A stretch of 64,000 nucleotides of DNA, from contig CALBSO010000146.1 of NCBI GenBank assembly GCA_937968015.1, forward strand, positions 62,001-126,000, given 5' to 3'. Below, piece after piece: positions 1-8,789 of this stretch (positions within the stretch are counted from its first letter, which is position 1; every line of letters begins with the position of its first letter). The notes under the pieces were generated by a model that worked only from the letters and a program-made list of their open reading frames with translations, made no database searches and had not been told where the DNA came from. The position numbers and the translations under genes are program-made. Source of the stretch: an uncultured Thermomicrobia bacterium (GTDB lineage Bacteria; Chloroflexota; Chloroflexia; Thermomicrobiales; JALYUS01).

Positions 1-1
1 C

Positions 2-310
2 GAGAAACTGAGCGAGAACCCGGAGGTCTACCATACGATGAACGGGCCGAGCGAGTTCCACGTCACCGGCACCTTGAAGACATGGGACATCACGAGCCGC
101 CTCGGTGAGATCCGCGTGCCGACGCTCGTCCTCTCCGGCCGGCATGACGAGGCAACGCCCGCGATCCACAACACCGTCCATCGCGGTATCCCCGGCTCCG
201 AATCGGTTATCTTCGAGGAGAGCGCGCATCTGTGCCATGTCGAAGAGCCGGAGAGATTTCAGCAGGTGGTGAGCGATTTCCTCGCGCGGGTCGAGGCGCG
301 CCAGCGGTAG
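2..310 (+). CDS. Alpha/beta hydrolase, C-terminal part (cut by window start)
   Basis: The reading frame is open from the first bases of the window, so the gene begins upstream; about 102 residues are visible. The segment VPTLVLSGRHDEATPA is the typical strand around the catalytic Asp of alpha/beta hydrolases. ESAHLCHVEEPERF carries the catalytic His followed by the usual C-terminal helix. The form resembles proline iminopeptidase-like hydrolases, but the nucleophile elbow lies outside the window, so the substrate cannot be judged. It converges on the oxidoreductase gene on the other strand, with about 50 bases between them. Confidence 0.85.
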   Translation, partial: EKLSENPEVYHTMNGPSEFHVTGTLKTWDITSRLGEIRVPTLVLSGRHDEATPAIHNTVHRGIPGSESVIFEESAHLCHVEEPERFQQVVSDFLARVEARQR

Positions 311-361
311 GTTTTTTGATGGACTATTCGGCTCGATCGGCGGGCGACGCGGGCGCCACCG

Positions 362-1303
362 CTAAAGGCCAGCCAGGGCCGGGATTACCTGCTCGGCGAA
401 TAGTTGCACCGGCTCGACATCCACCCAGTCCGGCGTGCGGAAGACGACATACTGACACCCGACCCGGGCATATTCCTGGAAGATCGCGATCAACTGCGCC
501 GGCGTGCCGATCAGCGTGCCGTCCGGAATGAAATCGCGCAAACGCTCGCGCTTCGCCGCGACCTCGGCGTCGTCCTTGCCGACAACGACGGTCGTGTAGA
601 TCGAGCGAGTAATCTCCTCGTACGCCCGCCCGAGCCGCCCGCAATGCGCGTGCAAGGCATCGAAGAGGTGTCCGACCGTCTCGGGATCGCCTGAAACATT
701 GCAGAACTGGGCGTACTGGGCGACCAGCCGCAGCGTCACCTTCTCGCCGCTGCCGCCGACCATGATCGGTGGATGCGGCTGCTGGATTGGCGACGGGTTC
801 TCCCGCGCCTGGTCGAGGCGATAATAGGCCCCCTCGAAGTGCGCGGGTCGCTCGGTCCAGATCGCCCGCACGACGCGCAATGCCTCCTCCAGACGCTGCA
901 TCCGTACGGAGGTCGGCTCGAACGCTCCCCACCCATACGCCTCATACTCCCGCTTGTGCCAGCCTGCTCCCAGCCCGAGGATCGAGCGGCCGTGGCTGAT
1001 CAGATCGAGCGTCGTCGCCATCTTCGCCGTCGCCGCCGGGTTGCGATAGGGCACGCCGAGGACGAGTTGGCCGAGCCGGATGCGCCGCGTGACAGCGGCG
1101 ATGGCCCCAAGCGTCGTGAAGCACTCCATCACCGGCTCGGAGTAGGGGTGGCCGGGGTAACCGCCCTCGTACAGGAAATGGTCGTAGACCCAGAGGGAAT
1201 CAAAGGCGCTTTCGTCGGTGGCCCGCGCGACGCGTTCGACGCTATCCCACGGATTGCCTGTCGGACCATTCAGGTAGGGATTGATCTGCAAGCCGAACTG
1301 CAT
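362..1303 (-). CDS. LLM-class F420-dependent oxidoreductase
   Basis: A 313-residue luciferase-like monooxygenase fold (TIM barrel). The N-terminus MQFGLQINPYLNG, the strand SLWVYDHFL and the motif LGLGAGWHKREYEAYG are characteristic of the F420-using branch of this family. The usual size is 280-330 residues, so the protein is full length. The start is supported by GAGGAGG about 8 bases upstream. Such enzymes move hydride between coenzyme F420 and an organic substrate; the substrate cannot be read from sequence. A second probable F420 or flavin protein lies at 3450-3866. Confidence 0.88.
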   Translation of the reverse strand: MQFGLQINPYLNGPTGNPWDSVERVARATDESAFDSLWVYDHFLYEGGYPGHPYSEPVMECFTTLGAIAAVTRRIRLGQLVLGVPYRNPAATAKMATTLDLISHGRSILGLGAGWHKREYEAYGWGAFEPTSVRMQRLEEALRVVRAIWTERPAHFEGAYYRLDQARENPSPIQQPHPPIMVGGSGEKVTLRLVAQYAQFCNVSGDPETVGHLFDALHAHCGRLGRAYEEITRSIYTTVVVGKDDAEVAAKRERLRDFIPDGTLIGTPAQLIAIFQEYARVGCQYVVFRTPDWVDVEPVQLFAEQVIPALAGL

Positions 1304-1527
1304 CGCCTCGCCTCCTCAGAAACAGGGGAAAGATCACCGCATCTCCCATGCGACGGCAACACTATATCGCCGATTCCGTCATCCCACAAAGGCGAAAAAA
1401 GGTGGAAGCCTCCTCTCTCCTGAAGCGCGGTCGCGGTCCGCGCATCGGCACAGGATCGAACGAACCCCGGAAGTCAACCCAGTGGACGTGGGCGGGCAGC
1501 GGATGTTGGAACGAGATAGATCCGCCC

Positions 1528-2394
1528 TCACGGATCACTATCGTATCGGTAGCCAAGCGCGAGGTGGTCAAGGACGCTCGCCGGAGTCGTCGCGCCAAGC
1601 CACGGGCGCATCGGGTCGTTCAGATTCTGCCCCGCTGGCCCACCGACCACGGGGAGGTAGCCGAGCGGGGCATGCTGCCGCTGCCATTGCGCCCAGAGCC
1701 GGTCAATGTTGCTGTGATGCAGCCAGAAGACGGGATCGTTGGGGGAGGCCATCGAGTTCATGTTGCCGCCGACCCACGCGTGTACCCGGTCATGAATCTG
1801 CCCCGCTCCATATCCGCCCTCGATTCGGTTGCGGAAACTCGGTTGCGACGAGATGCTCCAGGGCGGGTTATCATAGGGCGTAACGCCCAAGGCGCTCGTC
1901 ACTTGCGCGGCAGTCGGGAGGGGGAGACCAATGGAGGCGAGACGCCGCCGCAGATCGGGGCCACCACCCGACCGCATCGTGACAGTGACCGTCCACTGCC
2001 CGCTGGCGAAGGCGAAGGGGCCGTCCACGACTTGGGCATCGCTTGCGCGACCGGTGCCGCCCATAAGATCGGCGGTCCACGGCGCGCCGGTGGCGGTGCG
2101 GTCGGTCGTCCAGTCCCAGTACGGAACCGTGACCGTGGGATCAATGGACTGAAGGTCCGCTTCGAAGCGGCGCAGATATTCACGGTGCCAGGGGAGGAAG
2201 GCGGGACCGCGATGTGCGTACATCGCTCCCATGCCTCCGAGGGTCATAGCGTCCATGTGCATCTGGACATAGTCATCATAGCGATTTGTCAGCCCCAGTT
2301 GGCTGGGGATGTGATTCTTCAGTTGCAGGACGGCGGTGACGAACGCCTGCTTCTCAGCGGCGGTCAGGGACGACAGATTCTTACGTATGCCCAT
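1528..2394 (-). CDS. Tyrosinase family copper protein
   Basis: A 288-residue type-3 copper protein. The CuA site has His46, His61 (MYAHRGPAF) and His70 (LPWHREYL). The CuB site has His201 and His205 (QIHDRVHAWVG) and the HH pair near 226 in DPVFWLHHSNIDRLW, so all six ligands are present. Family members hydroxylate monophenols or oxidise o-diphenols. I chose the internal ATG because GGAGG stands 6 bases before it; the frame is open 16 codons further upstream without a ribosome site. No signal peptide is visible. The gene is divergent from the phosphoesterase at 2664. Confidence 0.9.
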   Translation of the reverse strand: MGIRKNLSSLTAAEKQAFVTAVLQLKNHIPSQLGLTNRYDDYVQMHMDAMTLGGMGAMYAHRGPAFLPWHREYLRRFEADLQSIDPTVTVPYWDWTTDRTATGAPWTADLMGGTGRASDAQVVDGPFAFASGQWTVTVTMRSGGGPDLRRRLASIGLPLPTAAQVTSALGVTPYDNPPWSISSQPSFRNRIEGGYGAGQIHDRVHAWVGGNMNSMASPNDPVFWLHHSNIDRLWAQWQRQHAPLGYLPVVGGPAGQNLNDPMRPWLGATTPASVLDHLALGYRYDSDP

Positions 2395-2511
2395 AATGAT
2401 CCTCCATCCGTACGGGACACCAACGCCGACGCCTCCCGTCACGACACGCGTGATCGCGCCCCCACATACCGGCCTTGATTCGCAGTATGCATCGGTACGG
2501 ACACGCGGGAT

Positions 2512-2528
2512 CCGCGTGGCGCGTGGGT
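2512..2528. promoter_or_regulatory. Inverted repeat in divergent promoter region
   Basis: CACGCGG and CCGCGTG form perfect 7-base arms around GAT. The repeat lies in the 270-base spacer between the divergent tyrosinase and phosphoesterase genes. It could be an operator or a hairpin; no regulator gene is adjacent. Confidence 0.4.
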
Positions 2529-2663
2529 GGCCAGGAGATCACATCGCAGGAAAGGCGCCGTGTGCGTATCATACACACCGGGCAGTAGCAAAACATCCGT
2601 CGAATTACCCATTGGTCGTTGATGCCGATTACCCTCCACCGTTTCATGGAAAGGACCTTGTCC

Positions 2664-3422
2664 GTGCGGATCGCGCTCTTCTCCGACGTTCACGGCAATG
2701 TGACCGCCCTGCGGGCCGTGTTCGCCGCGCTCGACCACCATCGCCCGCTTCAGATGATCGTCGCGGCGGGCGATCATGTGCTGGCGGGGCCGCGACCGGC
2801 GGAGGCGTGGGACATACTCGAGGCAGCAGGCTGCACCTGCATCCTCGGCAATGAGGATGTCCGGCTCTGGGATGGCGCGATCGAGGAGACGGCAGCGGAT
2901 AGTCCCTGGGCGCCGCTCGTCGCGGTGATCACCCCGTGGACGGTTGCCGCGCTTGGCCCGGCGCGGGTGGCGGCGCTTCGGGCGCTCCCCCGCTCGCTAC
3001 GACTCGTTCCCGCGCCCGGCGAGGATTTGCTCGTCGTTCATGCGAACATCCACGACCTGACCGGTTGGGCGCTCAAAGCGGACACATCAGACGACGATCT
3101 GGCACGGCTATACGGCGGTGCGAACGCGCGTGTCGTCTGCTGCGGGCACTATCACGCGGCGTGCGTGCGCGAGTGGAGCGGGATGACGCTCGTGAACGTC
3201 GCGAGCGTCTCTCTGCCAACGGACGGCCTGCCATGCGCCGGGTACACGATCCTCAATTGGGATGGCGCGTGGCATGTCGCCCAGTATCGCGTCCCGTATG
3301 ACGCGGACGCCGAAGCGGCGGCGAAGGTGGTTTCCGGCGTTCCGACGCATGTGCCGGGCTGGTCACCCCCACCGAAACAGGAGGCCGCAGGGAGCTCCAC
3401 GACCGGTACGCAGCGCGGTTGA
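2664..3422 (+). CDS. Metallophosphoesterase (calcineurin-like)
   Basis: About 252 residues from the GTG start. The N-terminal motif IALFSDVHGN supplies the D-x-H metal ligands, AAGDHV is the GD block, CILGNEDV is the GNxx block and VVCCGHYHAA is the late GHxH block, so both metal sites are complete. The family hydrolyses phosphomono- or diesters (YfcE-like); the substrate is unknown. GTG at 2664 is preferred because GGAAAGGA precedes it by about 8 bases and the fold begins directly after it. In-frame ATG codons at 2619 and 2646 lack a ribosome site. Confidence 0.88.
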   Translation: MRIALFSDVHGNVTALRAVFAALDHHRPLQMIVAAGDHVLAGPRPAEAWDILEAAGCTCILGNEDVRLWDGAIEETAADSPWAPLVAVITPWTVAALGPARVAALRALPRSLRLVPAPGEDLLVVHANIHDLTGWALKADTSDDDLARLYGGANARVVCCGHYHAACVREWSGMTLVNVASVSLPTDGLPCAGYTILNWDGAWHVAQYRVPYDADAEAAAKVVSGVPTHVPGWSPPPKQEAAGSSTTGTQRG

Positions 3423-3449
3423 AGCGCGCCTCGCCCGGCGTTCATTTCC

Positions 3450-3866
3450 TCAGTTGGCGCGTTCCAGGACGACGACCGGAATCCGGCGGGTGGTCTTCTT
3501 CTGATACTCAGCGAAGCCCGGCATCCGCGCCGCCTGCTGGCTGTACAAGCGATCCCGCTCCTCCCCTTCAGCGACCGTCGCCCGAGCCTGGAATCGCTCG
3601 CTGCCTATCTCGATCGTCGCGAGCGGATTGGCAACCAGGTTGTGATACCAGTCGGGGTTGGTCGGCGCACCGGCCTTGGAGGCGATGATGACGATGCGGT
3701 CGCCATCGGTGGTATACACCAGTGGCGTCGTGCGGGGCCGGCTGCTCCTCGCGCCGGTAGTGGTCAGCAAGAGCATGGGACTACCGTCAAACGGCCCGCC
3801 GACCTTGCCGCCATTGGCACGGAACTCCGCAATCACCCGTTGATTGAAATCGTCGGGAGCAGACAT
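3450..3866 (-). CDS. Nitroreductase / deazaflavin-dependent oxidoreductase family protein
   Basis: A 138-residue member of the Ddn-like split beta-barrel family. GSPMLLLTTTGARSSRPRTT is the usual N-terminal block, and NPDWYHNLVANPLATIEIG is the family signature. Relatives in actinobacteria and Chloroflexota bind F420 and reduce quinones or nitro-compounds. GAGGAG lies 5 bases before the ATG. The gene converges on the phosphoesterase. Confidence 0.9.
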   Translation of the reverse strand: MSAPDDFNQRVIAEFRANGGKVGGPFDGSPMLLLTTTGARSSRPRTTPLVYTTDGDRIVIIASKAGAPTNPDWYHNLVANPLATIEIGSERFQARATVAEGEERDRLYSQQAARMPGFAEYQKKTTRRIPVVVLERAN

Positions 3867-3994
3867 CGTTTCTCCTCTTCACATGTATTGGCCGCCGCAC
3901 ACTCGCGAACAGCCGCTCCGTAGGATAACGGCAGGGACGAATCGCGAGCAAATTGGTGGACGCCCGCCGATGCCTGCTTCCTGCTCGCTTCCAC

Positions 3995-4023
3995 TTGACA
4001 TCACCCCCACTGGCTGGTATCCT
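3995..4023 (+). promoter_or_regulatory. Promoter upstream of IclR gene
   Basis: TTGACA and TATCCT are separated by 17 bases. The predicted transcript starts near 4030, leaving a leader of about 138 bases before the IclR gene. Confidence 0.6.
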
Positions 4024-4062
4024 CCGTTCACATACAGAAAAGCTTTCTCATATGACGTAGTA

Positions 4063-4083
4063 CTTTTCCGCTCTGTGGAAAAG
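4063..4083. promoter_or_regulatory. Inverted repeat in IclR leader (possible operator)
   Basis: CTTTTCC and GGAAAAG are perfect 7-base arms separated by 7 bases, downstream of the predicted promoter. A shorter palindrome, AAAGCTTT, lies about 20 bases before it. Autoregulation by IclR at such sites is common in the family, but binding here is inference. Confidence 0.4.
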
Positions 4084-4167
4084 AGCGTTGTGAATACCCT
4101 CGGGGTCTTTTCGCAGAAACCTGCTTTGGGTTTCCTGGCTGGCAATCGTGGGGAATGGGAGCGGCGA

Positions 4168-4956
4168 ATGGCGCAAGTGGCACGAATGACCGCGCAGGTA
4201 GCGCCGGGGCAGTCCATTGGTCGGGCGCTACGCCTGCTCGCCTGCTTCAATGAGGCACACCCCTCGCACACGCTCAGTGAGTTGAGCCGCCAACTGGAAC
4301 TCGCGCCGAGCACCGTCTCGCGCCTCCTCTCTGTGCTGGAGGAGTACGGCTATGTGCGTCGTAGTAACGGCCACGGCCACTACACGCTCGGCCTCGCGCC
4401 GATTGCGCTGGCAAGCGTGGCGATCAGCCAGTCCGACCTCCGGCGGCAGTCGCTCCCCTTCCTCGAAATGCTCGCGGACACCTCGCACTACAACGCAAAC
4501 GTCGCGGTGCTCTACGAAGGGGATGTGCTCTATCTTGCCCGCGTGCCCGCCGCAAAGGAGTTGCGGGTCTACGCGATCACCGGCACGCGCAACGCCCCGC
4601 ATAGCACCGCCGTCGGGAAGATTCTGCTCGCCGCGCTACCGGAGGAGGCGGTAGGCGCGCTCTACACGGACCGTCCCATGGAAGCGCTCACACCGCGGAC
4701 GATCACGACAATGGACGCGCTCCTCGCCGAACTCGCGTGCGTGCGTGCTCAGGGCTACGCGGTGGACGATGAGGAGTTCGCGACCGGTCGGCGGTGCATC
4801 GCCGCGCCCGTCCGGGACGAATCGGGACAGACAATCGCGGCGATCAGCCTCTCCAGTGTGCCCGCGTCGCTCCCGGCGGAGGGGTTCGCGCACGCGGTCC
4901 GGCTTGTTGAGCAGTTCGCCACGCATATTTCGCGCACCTTCGGGGCAACGGGGTAA
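4168..4956 (+). CDS. IclR family transcriptional regulator
   Basis: 262 residues, normal for IclR. The N-terminal winged helix spans roughly residues 15-75: SIGRALRLLACF, then LSELSRQLELAPSTVSRLL as helix-turn-helix, then a wing with YGYVRR. The C-terminal ligand domain shows HYNANVAVLYEGDVLYLARV, PHSTAVGKILLAAL and GYAVDDEEF, all typical. The start ATG follows GGGAGCGG. It sits directly upstream of a sugar ABC importer on the same strand and is the likely regulator of that operon. The inducer is unknown. Confidence 0.92.
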   Translation: MAQVARMTAQVAPGQSIGRALRLLACFNEAHPSHTLSELSRQLELAPSTVSRLLSVLEEYGYVRRSNGHGHYTLGLAPIALASVAISQSDLRRQSLPFLEMLADTSHYNANVAVLYEGDVLYLARVPAAKELRVYAITGTRNAPHSTAVGKILLAALPEEAVGALYTDRPMEALTPRTITTMDALLAELACVRAQGYAVDDEEFATGRRCIAAPVRDESGQTIAAISLSSVPASLPAEGFAHAVRLVEQFATHISRTFGATG

Positions 4957-5038
4957 CGGCAGGGCACGTCATGCCCTTGCGTCGGTACGGGATTCTTGGC
5001 ATAGTAGCGCGTGCAGCGTGCAGGAAGGAAAACCCAGG

Positions 5039-6733
5039 ATGGACCAGCGGACGGCAGCAGAGGCGATCACCCGGAAACTGACGGCGACGCGGTACACGCG
5101 GCGGCGACTGCTCGGCATGACGGCGGCGGGTGCGGGCAGCGCCATCCTCGCGGCTTGCGGCGGCTCCAGCGCGACCAGCACGCCCGCCCCGACGAGCACG
5201 GGTGGCGCAAAGGTCATCGTGAGCACATCGACGGCGGCCGCGGCGGCGCCGACGACCGCGCCAAGTGCGGCGAGCGCGGGCGGCACATCTCCCGCCGGTT
5301 CGGCGGGCGCACCAACAACTGCGGCGGCAGTCAGCCCGACGATCGCCGTCACGCGCGCGGAACTGAAAGGCAAAGTGACGATCGCGCGCCAACCCGCCTC
5401 ACCACTCTCGAACGGGAAAGACGATCCCGGTAATATCGTCTTCCAGCAATTGATTGATCGCTATCAGAAGGAGCATCCCGGTGTCACGATGGAGTGGACG
5501 CGTGTACCGGGATCGAGTTTCGACGACCTCTATCAGTGGGTGATAACGCGACAATCCGCGAAGAGTGTGCCGGGGATCGTCGGTTCCCACACCTTCACAA
5601 CGAGTTCGCAAGAGGCGACGAACACCTCGCCGTGGGTAGACTTGTCCCCGTATCTCGAAAAGAGCAGCGCGTATACCAGCAAGCCCTGGAAGGCGGATTT
5701 CCCGGAAGATACGCTGGTCTATATGCGCGAATCCAAGAAAGACCTCTACTCCGTCACCTTCACCGCATATAAGGCAGCGTGGCTCTATAACAAGAATCTC
5801 TGGACGAAGGCGGGGCTGACCGAAGCCGATGAGCCAAAGACATGGGGTCAGTTCTTCACCGTGCTCGACAAACTGAAGGCATCCGGGACCATCCCGATCG
5901 CCCGCACCGGCGACGCGTTCGCGCTCTCGCACGCCTACTGGATCATCGCCAACTCCGTCGGCCATAAGGACTGGCTGGCGATGAGCGGCGGCAAAACCTT
6001 CGCGGATGATAAGACGAGATTCACCGCGCTCTGCACCGGCAAATGGAAGATGGACACACCCTGGAACCGCAAGACAGCGGAAGTGACGAAGCGACTCTTC
6101 CAGTACTGGCCACCGGGCAGTACCAGCCTCACCGCGGCGAATGTCGAGCAGCTCTTCCTGACGCAGAAGGCCGCGCTCTGGCAGGGAACGCCCGGCAACC
6201 AGGGCCAGACGATCCTGCGGCGCGTGGATGAGGCGAAGGCGGAAGGGCTGGAGTCCTTCGCAGTCGGCGCGTTCCCGACGCCGCAACCGGACGCGGAAAC
6301 CTTCGGCGCGGATATCGCCGCGAACGCCGCGCCGCTCGCGGATGATGGTGAGCGGGGTCTGGAGTACGGCATCCCGATCCCCGACCTCCGGCAGGACAAA
6401 GACGCAGGCGTGGAAGCGATCGCGGTGGACTGGCTGCAATGGATGACGACACCGGAAATCCAGGCAATCCAGGTCAAGCCGACCTACGACCTGCCGATCA
6501 ACCCGAGTGTCAAACTCGATGACCCGCGCCTGCAGCTCTTCTACAAGAGCAAGACCCAGCTCTTCCCGTCGTGGTGGTTCTACGGCAACCGCCCGACGTG
6601 GATCGGCAACTTCCAGGCATACTTGCTCAATAAGAAGGATCTCGATACCTACATCAAGGACGAGCAGGCGGAATTGATGGATTACACGCAGCAGCAAATC
6701 CGCCAGTCGAAACTCAATATCCCCTGCGGATAA
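5039..6733 (+). CDS. ABC transporter substrate-binding lipoprotein (sugar type), first paralogue
   Basis: 564 residues. The leader has a twin-arginine motif (TRRRLLGM, near residue 20) and a lipobox ending ILAAC with the lipidated Cys at 40, so Tat export with lipid anchoring is expected. A low-complexity Ser/Thr/Ala/Pro linker follows. The mature domain resembles family-1 extracellular solute-binding proteins (ERYQKEHP-like and YNKNLWTKAGL segments). It is paralogous to the protein at 8790: both share PLSNGK, EHPGVT, YQWV and FPTPQPDAETFGAD. AGGAAGGA precedes the ATG. Ligand unknown, probably a sugar or glycoside. Confidence 0.9.
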   Translation: MDQRTAAEAITRKLTATRYTRRRLLGMTAAGAGSAILAACGGSSATSTPAPTSTGGAKVIVSTSTAAAAAPTTAPSAASAGGTSPAGSAGAPTTAAAVSPTIAVTRAELKGKVTIARQPASPLSNGKDDPGNIVFQQLIDRYQKEHPGVTMEWTRVPGSSFDDLYQWVITRQSAKSVPGIVGSHTFTTSSQEATNTSPWVDLSPYLEKSSAYTSKPWKADFPEDTLVYMRESKKDLYSVTFTAYKAAWLYNKNLWTKAGLTEADEPKTWGQFFTVLDKLKASGTIPIARTGDAFALSHAYWIIANSVGHKDWLAMSGGKTFADDKTRFTALCTGKWKMDTPWNRKTAEVTKRLFQYWPPGSTSLTAANVEQLFLTQKAALWQGTPGNQGQTILRRVDEAKAEGLESFAVGAFPTPQPDAETFGADIAANAAPLADDGERGLEYGIPIPDLRQDKDAGVEAIAVDWLQWMTTPEIQAIQVKPTYDLPINPSVKLDDPRLQLFYKSKTQLFPSWWFYGNRPTWIGNFQAYLLNKKDLDTYIKDEQAELMDYTQQQIRQSKLNIPCG

Positions 6734-6743
6734 GCAGCGCGGG

Positions 6744-6769
6744 CCGTGCCGGGGGTTGCCCCGGCACGG
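6744..6769 (+). terminator. Hairpin between binding protein and first permease
   Basis: CCGTGCCGGGG pairs perfectly with CCCCGGCACGG, an 11-base stem with loop GTTG, followed by only TTTCTC. Its place between a binding-protein gene and its permease suggests a partial terminator or 3'-end protecting hairpin that keeps the binding protein in excess, as in malE-malF leaders. Confidence 0.65.
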
Positions 6770-6793
6770 TTTCTCACACAAAGAGAGGAACCG

Positions 6794-7768
6794 ATGGCCG
6801 TACGCAATCTCACTTCAGCCCACGCGAGCGCCGCTCCCCGGACGCGCCGCCCCGCGAATATCTGGCAACAGATCTGGCGGATGCGGCTGATCTACCTCTT
6901 TCTCCTGCCCGCGTTCGTACTCTTTGTGATATTCGAGTACTGGCCAACATTCCTCGTCTTCCGGGAGGCGTTCTACGATTGGGATGGCTTCCGGATCAAC
7001 AACTTCATCGGCCTCGCCAATTTCCAGGAGATCCTGCATGACCCGACCTTCCGGCAATCACTGAAAAATATCCTCATCATTCTCGTTTTCTATCTGACAA
7101 TCCCCTTCGCGATGCCGATCATCATCGCCGAAACGGTTTTCAATTTGGCCAGTGAGCGGGCGCAGAAGTTCTGGCGGGTTTTCCTGCTCATCCCCGCCAT
7201 CATCCCCTTCCTGGTCATCCTGCTCCTCTGGCAGTACCTCTACAACCCGGTGCCCGGTGAGGGGTTCCTCAACAACGTACTCCAGCATTTCGGCCAGCAG
7301 CCGAAACTCTGGCTCGCCTCGCCGAACACCTCTCTCTGGTCGTACATGCTGATCGAGTTCCCGTGGGCGAGCGGCACCTACATGCTCATCTATCTCGCCG
7401 GTCTTCAGAATATCCCGCAGGATGTCGTGGACGCCTCCCGCCTCGATGGCGCCTCGACCTGGACGCGTATTTTCCGCATTGACATGCCCCTCATCATGGG
7501 GCAAATCAAACTGATTGCCATTCTCACGGTCATCCAGACCTTGCAACGGTATGTCGGTATCTACATCCTGACGAATGGTGAGGGCGGGCCGGCCAACTCG
7601 ACGATGGTGCCCGGCGTCTATCTCTTTCAGAAAGCCTTCAATGCGCACCGGCTCGGCTATGCGTGTGCCGTCGGATTGGTGATGTTCCTCTTCATCCTCG
7701 CGCTCACGCTCATCAATCAGTTCCTGATTAAGTCGGAGTCGGACGCTCAGGAACAGGGTATCGTGTAG
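6794..7768 (+). CDS. Sugar ABC transporter permease (MalF/UgpA type)
   Basis: 324 residues with six predicted membrane helices, the first at LIYLFLLPAFVLFVIF. The EAA loop DASRLDGASTWTRIFRIDMP is complete and contacts the ATPase. AGAGAGG precedes the ATG by 6 bases. It pairs with the permease at 7781; no ATP-binding subunit is encoded nearby, so a shared MsmX/MalK-type ATPase elsewhere is likely. Confidence 0.93.
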   Translation: MAVRNLTSAHASAAPRTRRPANIWQQIWRMRLIYLFLLPAFVLFVIFEYWPTFLVFREAFYDWDGFRINNFIGLANFQEILHDPTFRQSLKNILIILVFYLTIPFAMPIIIAETVFNLASERAQKFWRVFLLIPAIIPFLVILLLWQYLYNPVPGEGFLNNVLQHFGQQPKLWLASPNTSLWSYMLIEFPWASGTYMLIYLAGLQNIPQDVVDASRLDGASTWTRIFRIDMPLIMGQIKLIAILTVIQTLQRYVGIYILTNGEGGPANSTMVPGVYLFQKAFNAHRLGYACAVGLVMFLFILALTLINQFLIKSESDAQEQGIV

Positions 7769-7780
7769 GAGGCCACGACG

Positions 7781-8674
7781 ATGCAGAACGCGGAAGAAAT
7801 CCTTATCCGGGGCGAAGCGACGATCGCGGAACGGCACGCGGCGGTCACGGCGGGCAAAAAGGGCGGGGCCGGGCAGATCTTCTCGTCTATCTTCCTGATC
7901 GTCATCGCCTTCCTCACGTTCCTGCCTTTCTTCCTGATGATCACGATCTCCTTCAAAACCCGCGCGCAGTTCGCTGTGCAACCAATCTGGCCGACCTTCC
8001 CGCTGCATTTCGAGAATTACCGGTTTGCCTGGGAGCAGGTCTTTCGCCCGGTGATCAACACGGCGATTGTCTGTATTGCCTCGATCGGCGGCACGCTGCT
8101 CGTCGCCTCGCTCGCCGCCTACGCCTTCGCGCGTTTCCGCTTCCCCGGCTCGCGCATCCTCTTCCTTGCTGTCATTTCGCTCCTCATGGTGCCGGATGTG
8201 CTCCTGCTCGTGCCGCGCTATGTCGTCACGTCGCAGTTGCACCTGCTGGGCAACTATCTCGGCCTGATTATCCCCTACATCTCCTTCGGCTCGATTTTCG
8301 CGATCTTCGTCCTACGCACCTTCTTCGCCTCGGTACCGGGTGAGTTGATCGAGGCGGCGCGGATGGACGGCGCGAGCCACTTTACGATCTTCTGGCGAAT
8401 CATGATTCCGCTCTCGCGGCCGATCCTCGCGACGCTGGCAATTATCCAGTTGATCCGCGTCTGGAACGACTTCATCTGGCCGTTCGTGGTCATCTCGAAG
8501 AAGAGCCAGTACACGCTCGCGCTGATTCTGAAAACCTTCTCCGGCGACTTCGGCACCCAGTGGGGCCTCATCATGGCGTGCTACGTGATGGCCAGCCTGC
8601 CACTCCTACTCGTCTTCGCCCTCGCCTCGAAGCAGTTCATCAAGGGCCTCACGTCCGGCGCGATCAAATTCTAG
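7781..8674 (+). CDS. Sugar ABC transporter permease (MalG/UgpE type)
   Basis: 297 residues. An N-terminal helix follows a basic stretch, and the EAA motif EAARMDGASHFTIFWRIMIP is intact. The C-terminus FIKGLTSGAIKF is the standard ending of this permease type. AGGAGG lies 8 bases upstream of the ATG and overlaps the previous stop, so translation is probably coupled to the first permease. Confidence 0.93.
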   Translation: MQNAEEILIRGEATIAERHAAVTAGKKGGAGQIFSSIFLIVIAFLTFLPFFLMITISFKTRAQFAVQPIWPTFPLHFENYRFAWEQVFRPVINTAIVCIASIGGTLLVASLAAYAFARFRFPGSRILFLAVISLLMVPDVLLLVPRYVVTSQLHLLGNYLGLIIPYISFGSIFAIFVLRTFFASVPGELIEAARMDGASHFTIFWRIMIPLSRPILATLAIIQLIRVWNDFIWPFVVISKKSQYTLALILKTFSGDFGTQWGLIMACYVMASLPLLLVFALASKQFIKGLTSGAIKF

Positions 8675-8694
8675 GAAAGGAGCGCCCGGCAGAC

Positions 8695-8775
8695 GAGCAA
8701 TGAGCAACGAGCGACGAGCAGGGGCCTTTTGTACTTGGCAGCAAAGAGCGTTTCCTGCCAACTGCCACTGACGAC
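8695..8775. repeat. Heptamer-period repeats between permease and second binding protein
   Basis: Positions 8695-8722 read GAGCAAT, GAGCAAC, GAGCGAC, GAGCAGG, four degenerate 7-base units. Positions 8755-8775 read CTGCCAA, CTGCCAC, TGACGAC. TTGGCAG at 8735 and CTGCCAA at 8755 can also pair into a weak hairpin. Confidence 0.6.
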
Positions 8776-8789
8776 TAAAGGAGGATTCC

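Noticed and set aside
1348..2478. 376-codon plus-strand frame opposite the tyrosinase
   Set aside because: No family features and it runs across the spacer; all six copper ligands are on the minus strand.
5399..6781. Long open frame on the minus strand opposite the first binding-protein gene
   Set aside because: Arg/Leu-rich shadow translation typical of high-GC DNA; no ribosome site, and the plus-strand gene is a clear family member.
7058..8242. 394-codon minus-strand frame across both permeases
   Set aside because: Highly charged Glu/Asp/Arg composition is the antisense of hydrophobic helices; both permeases are certain.
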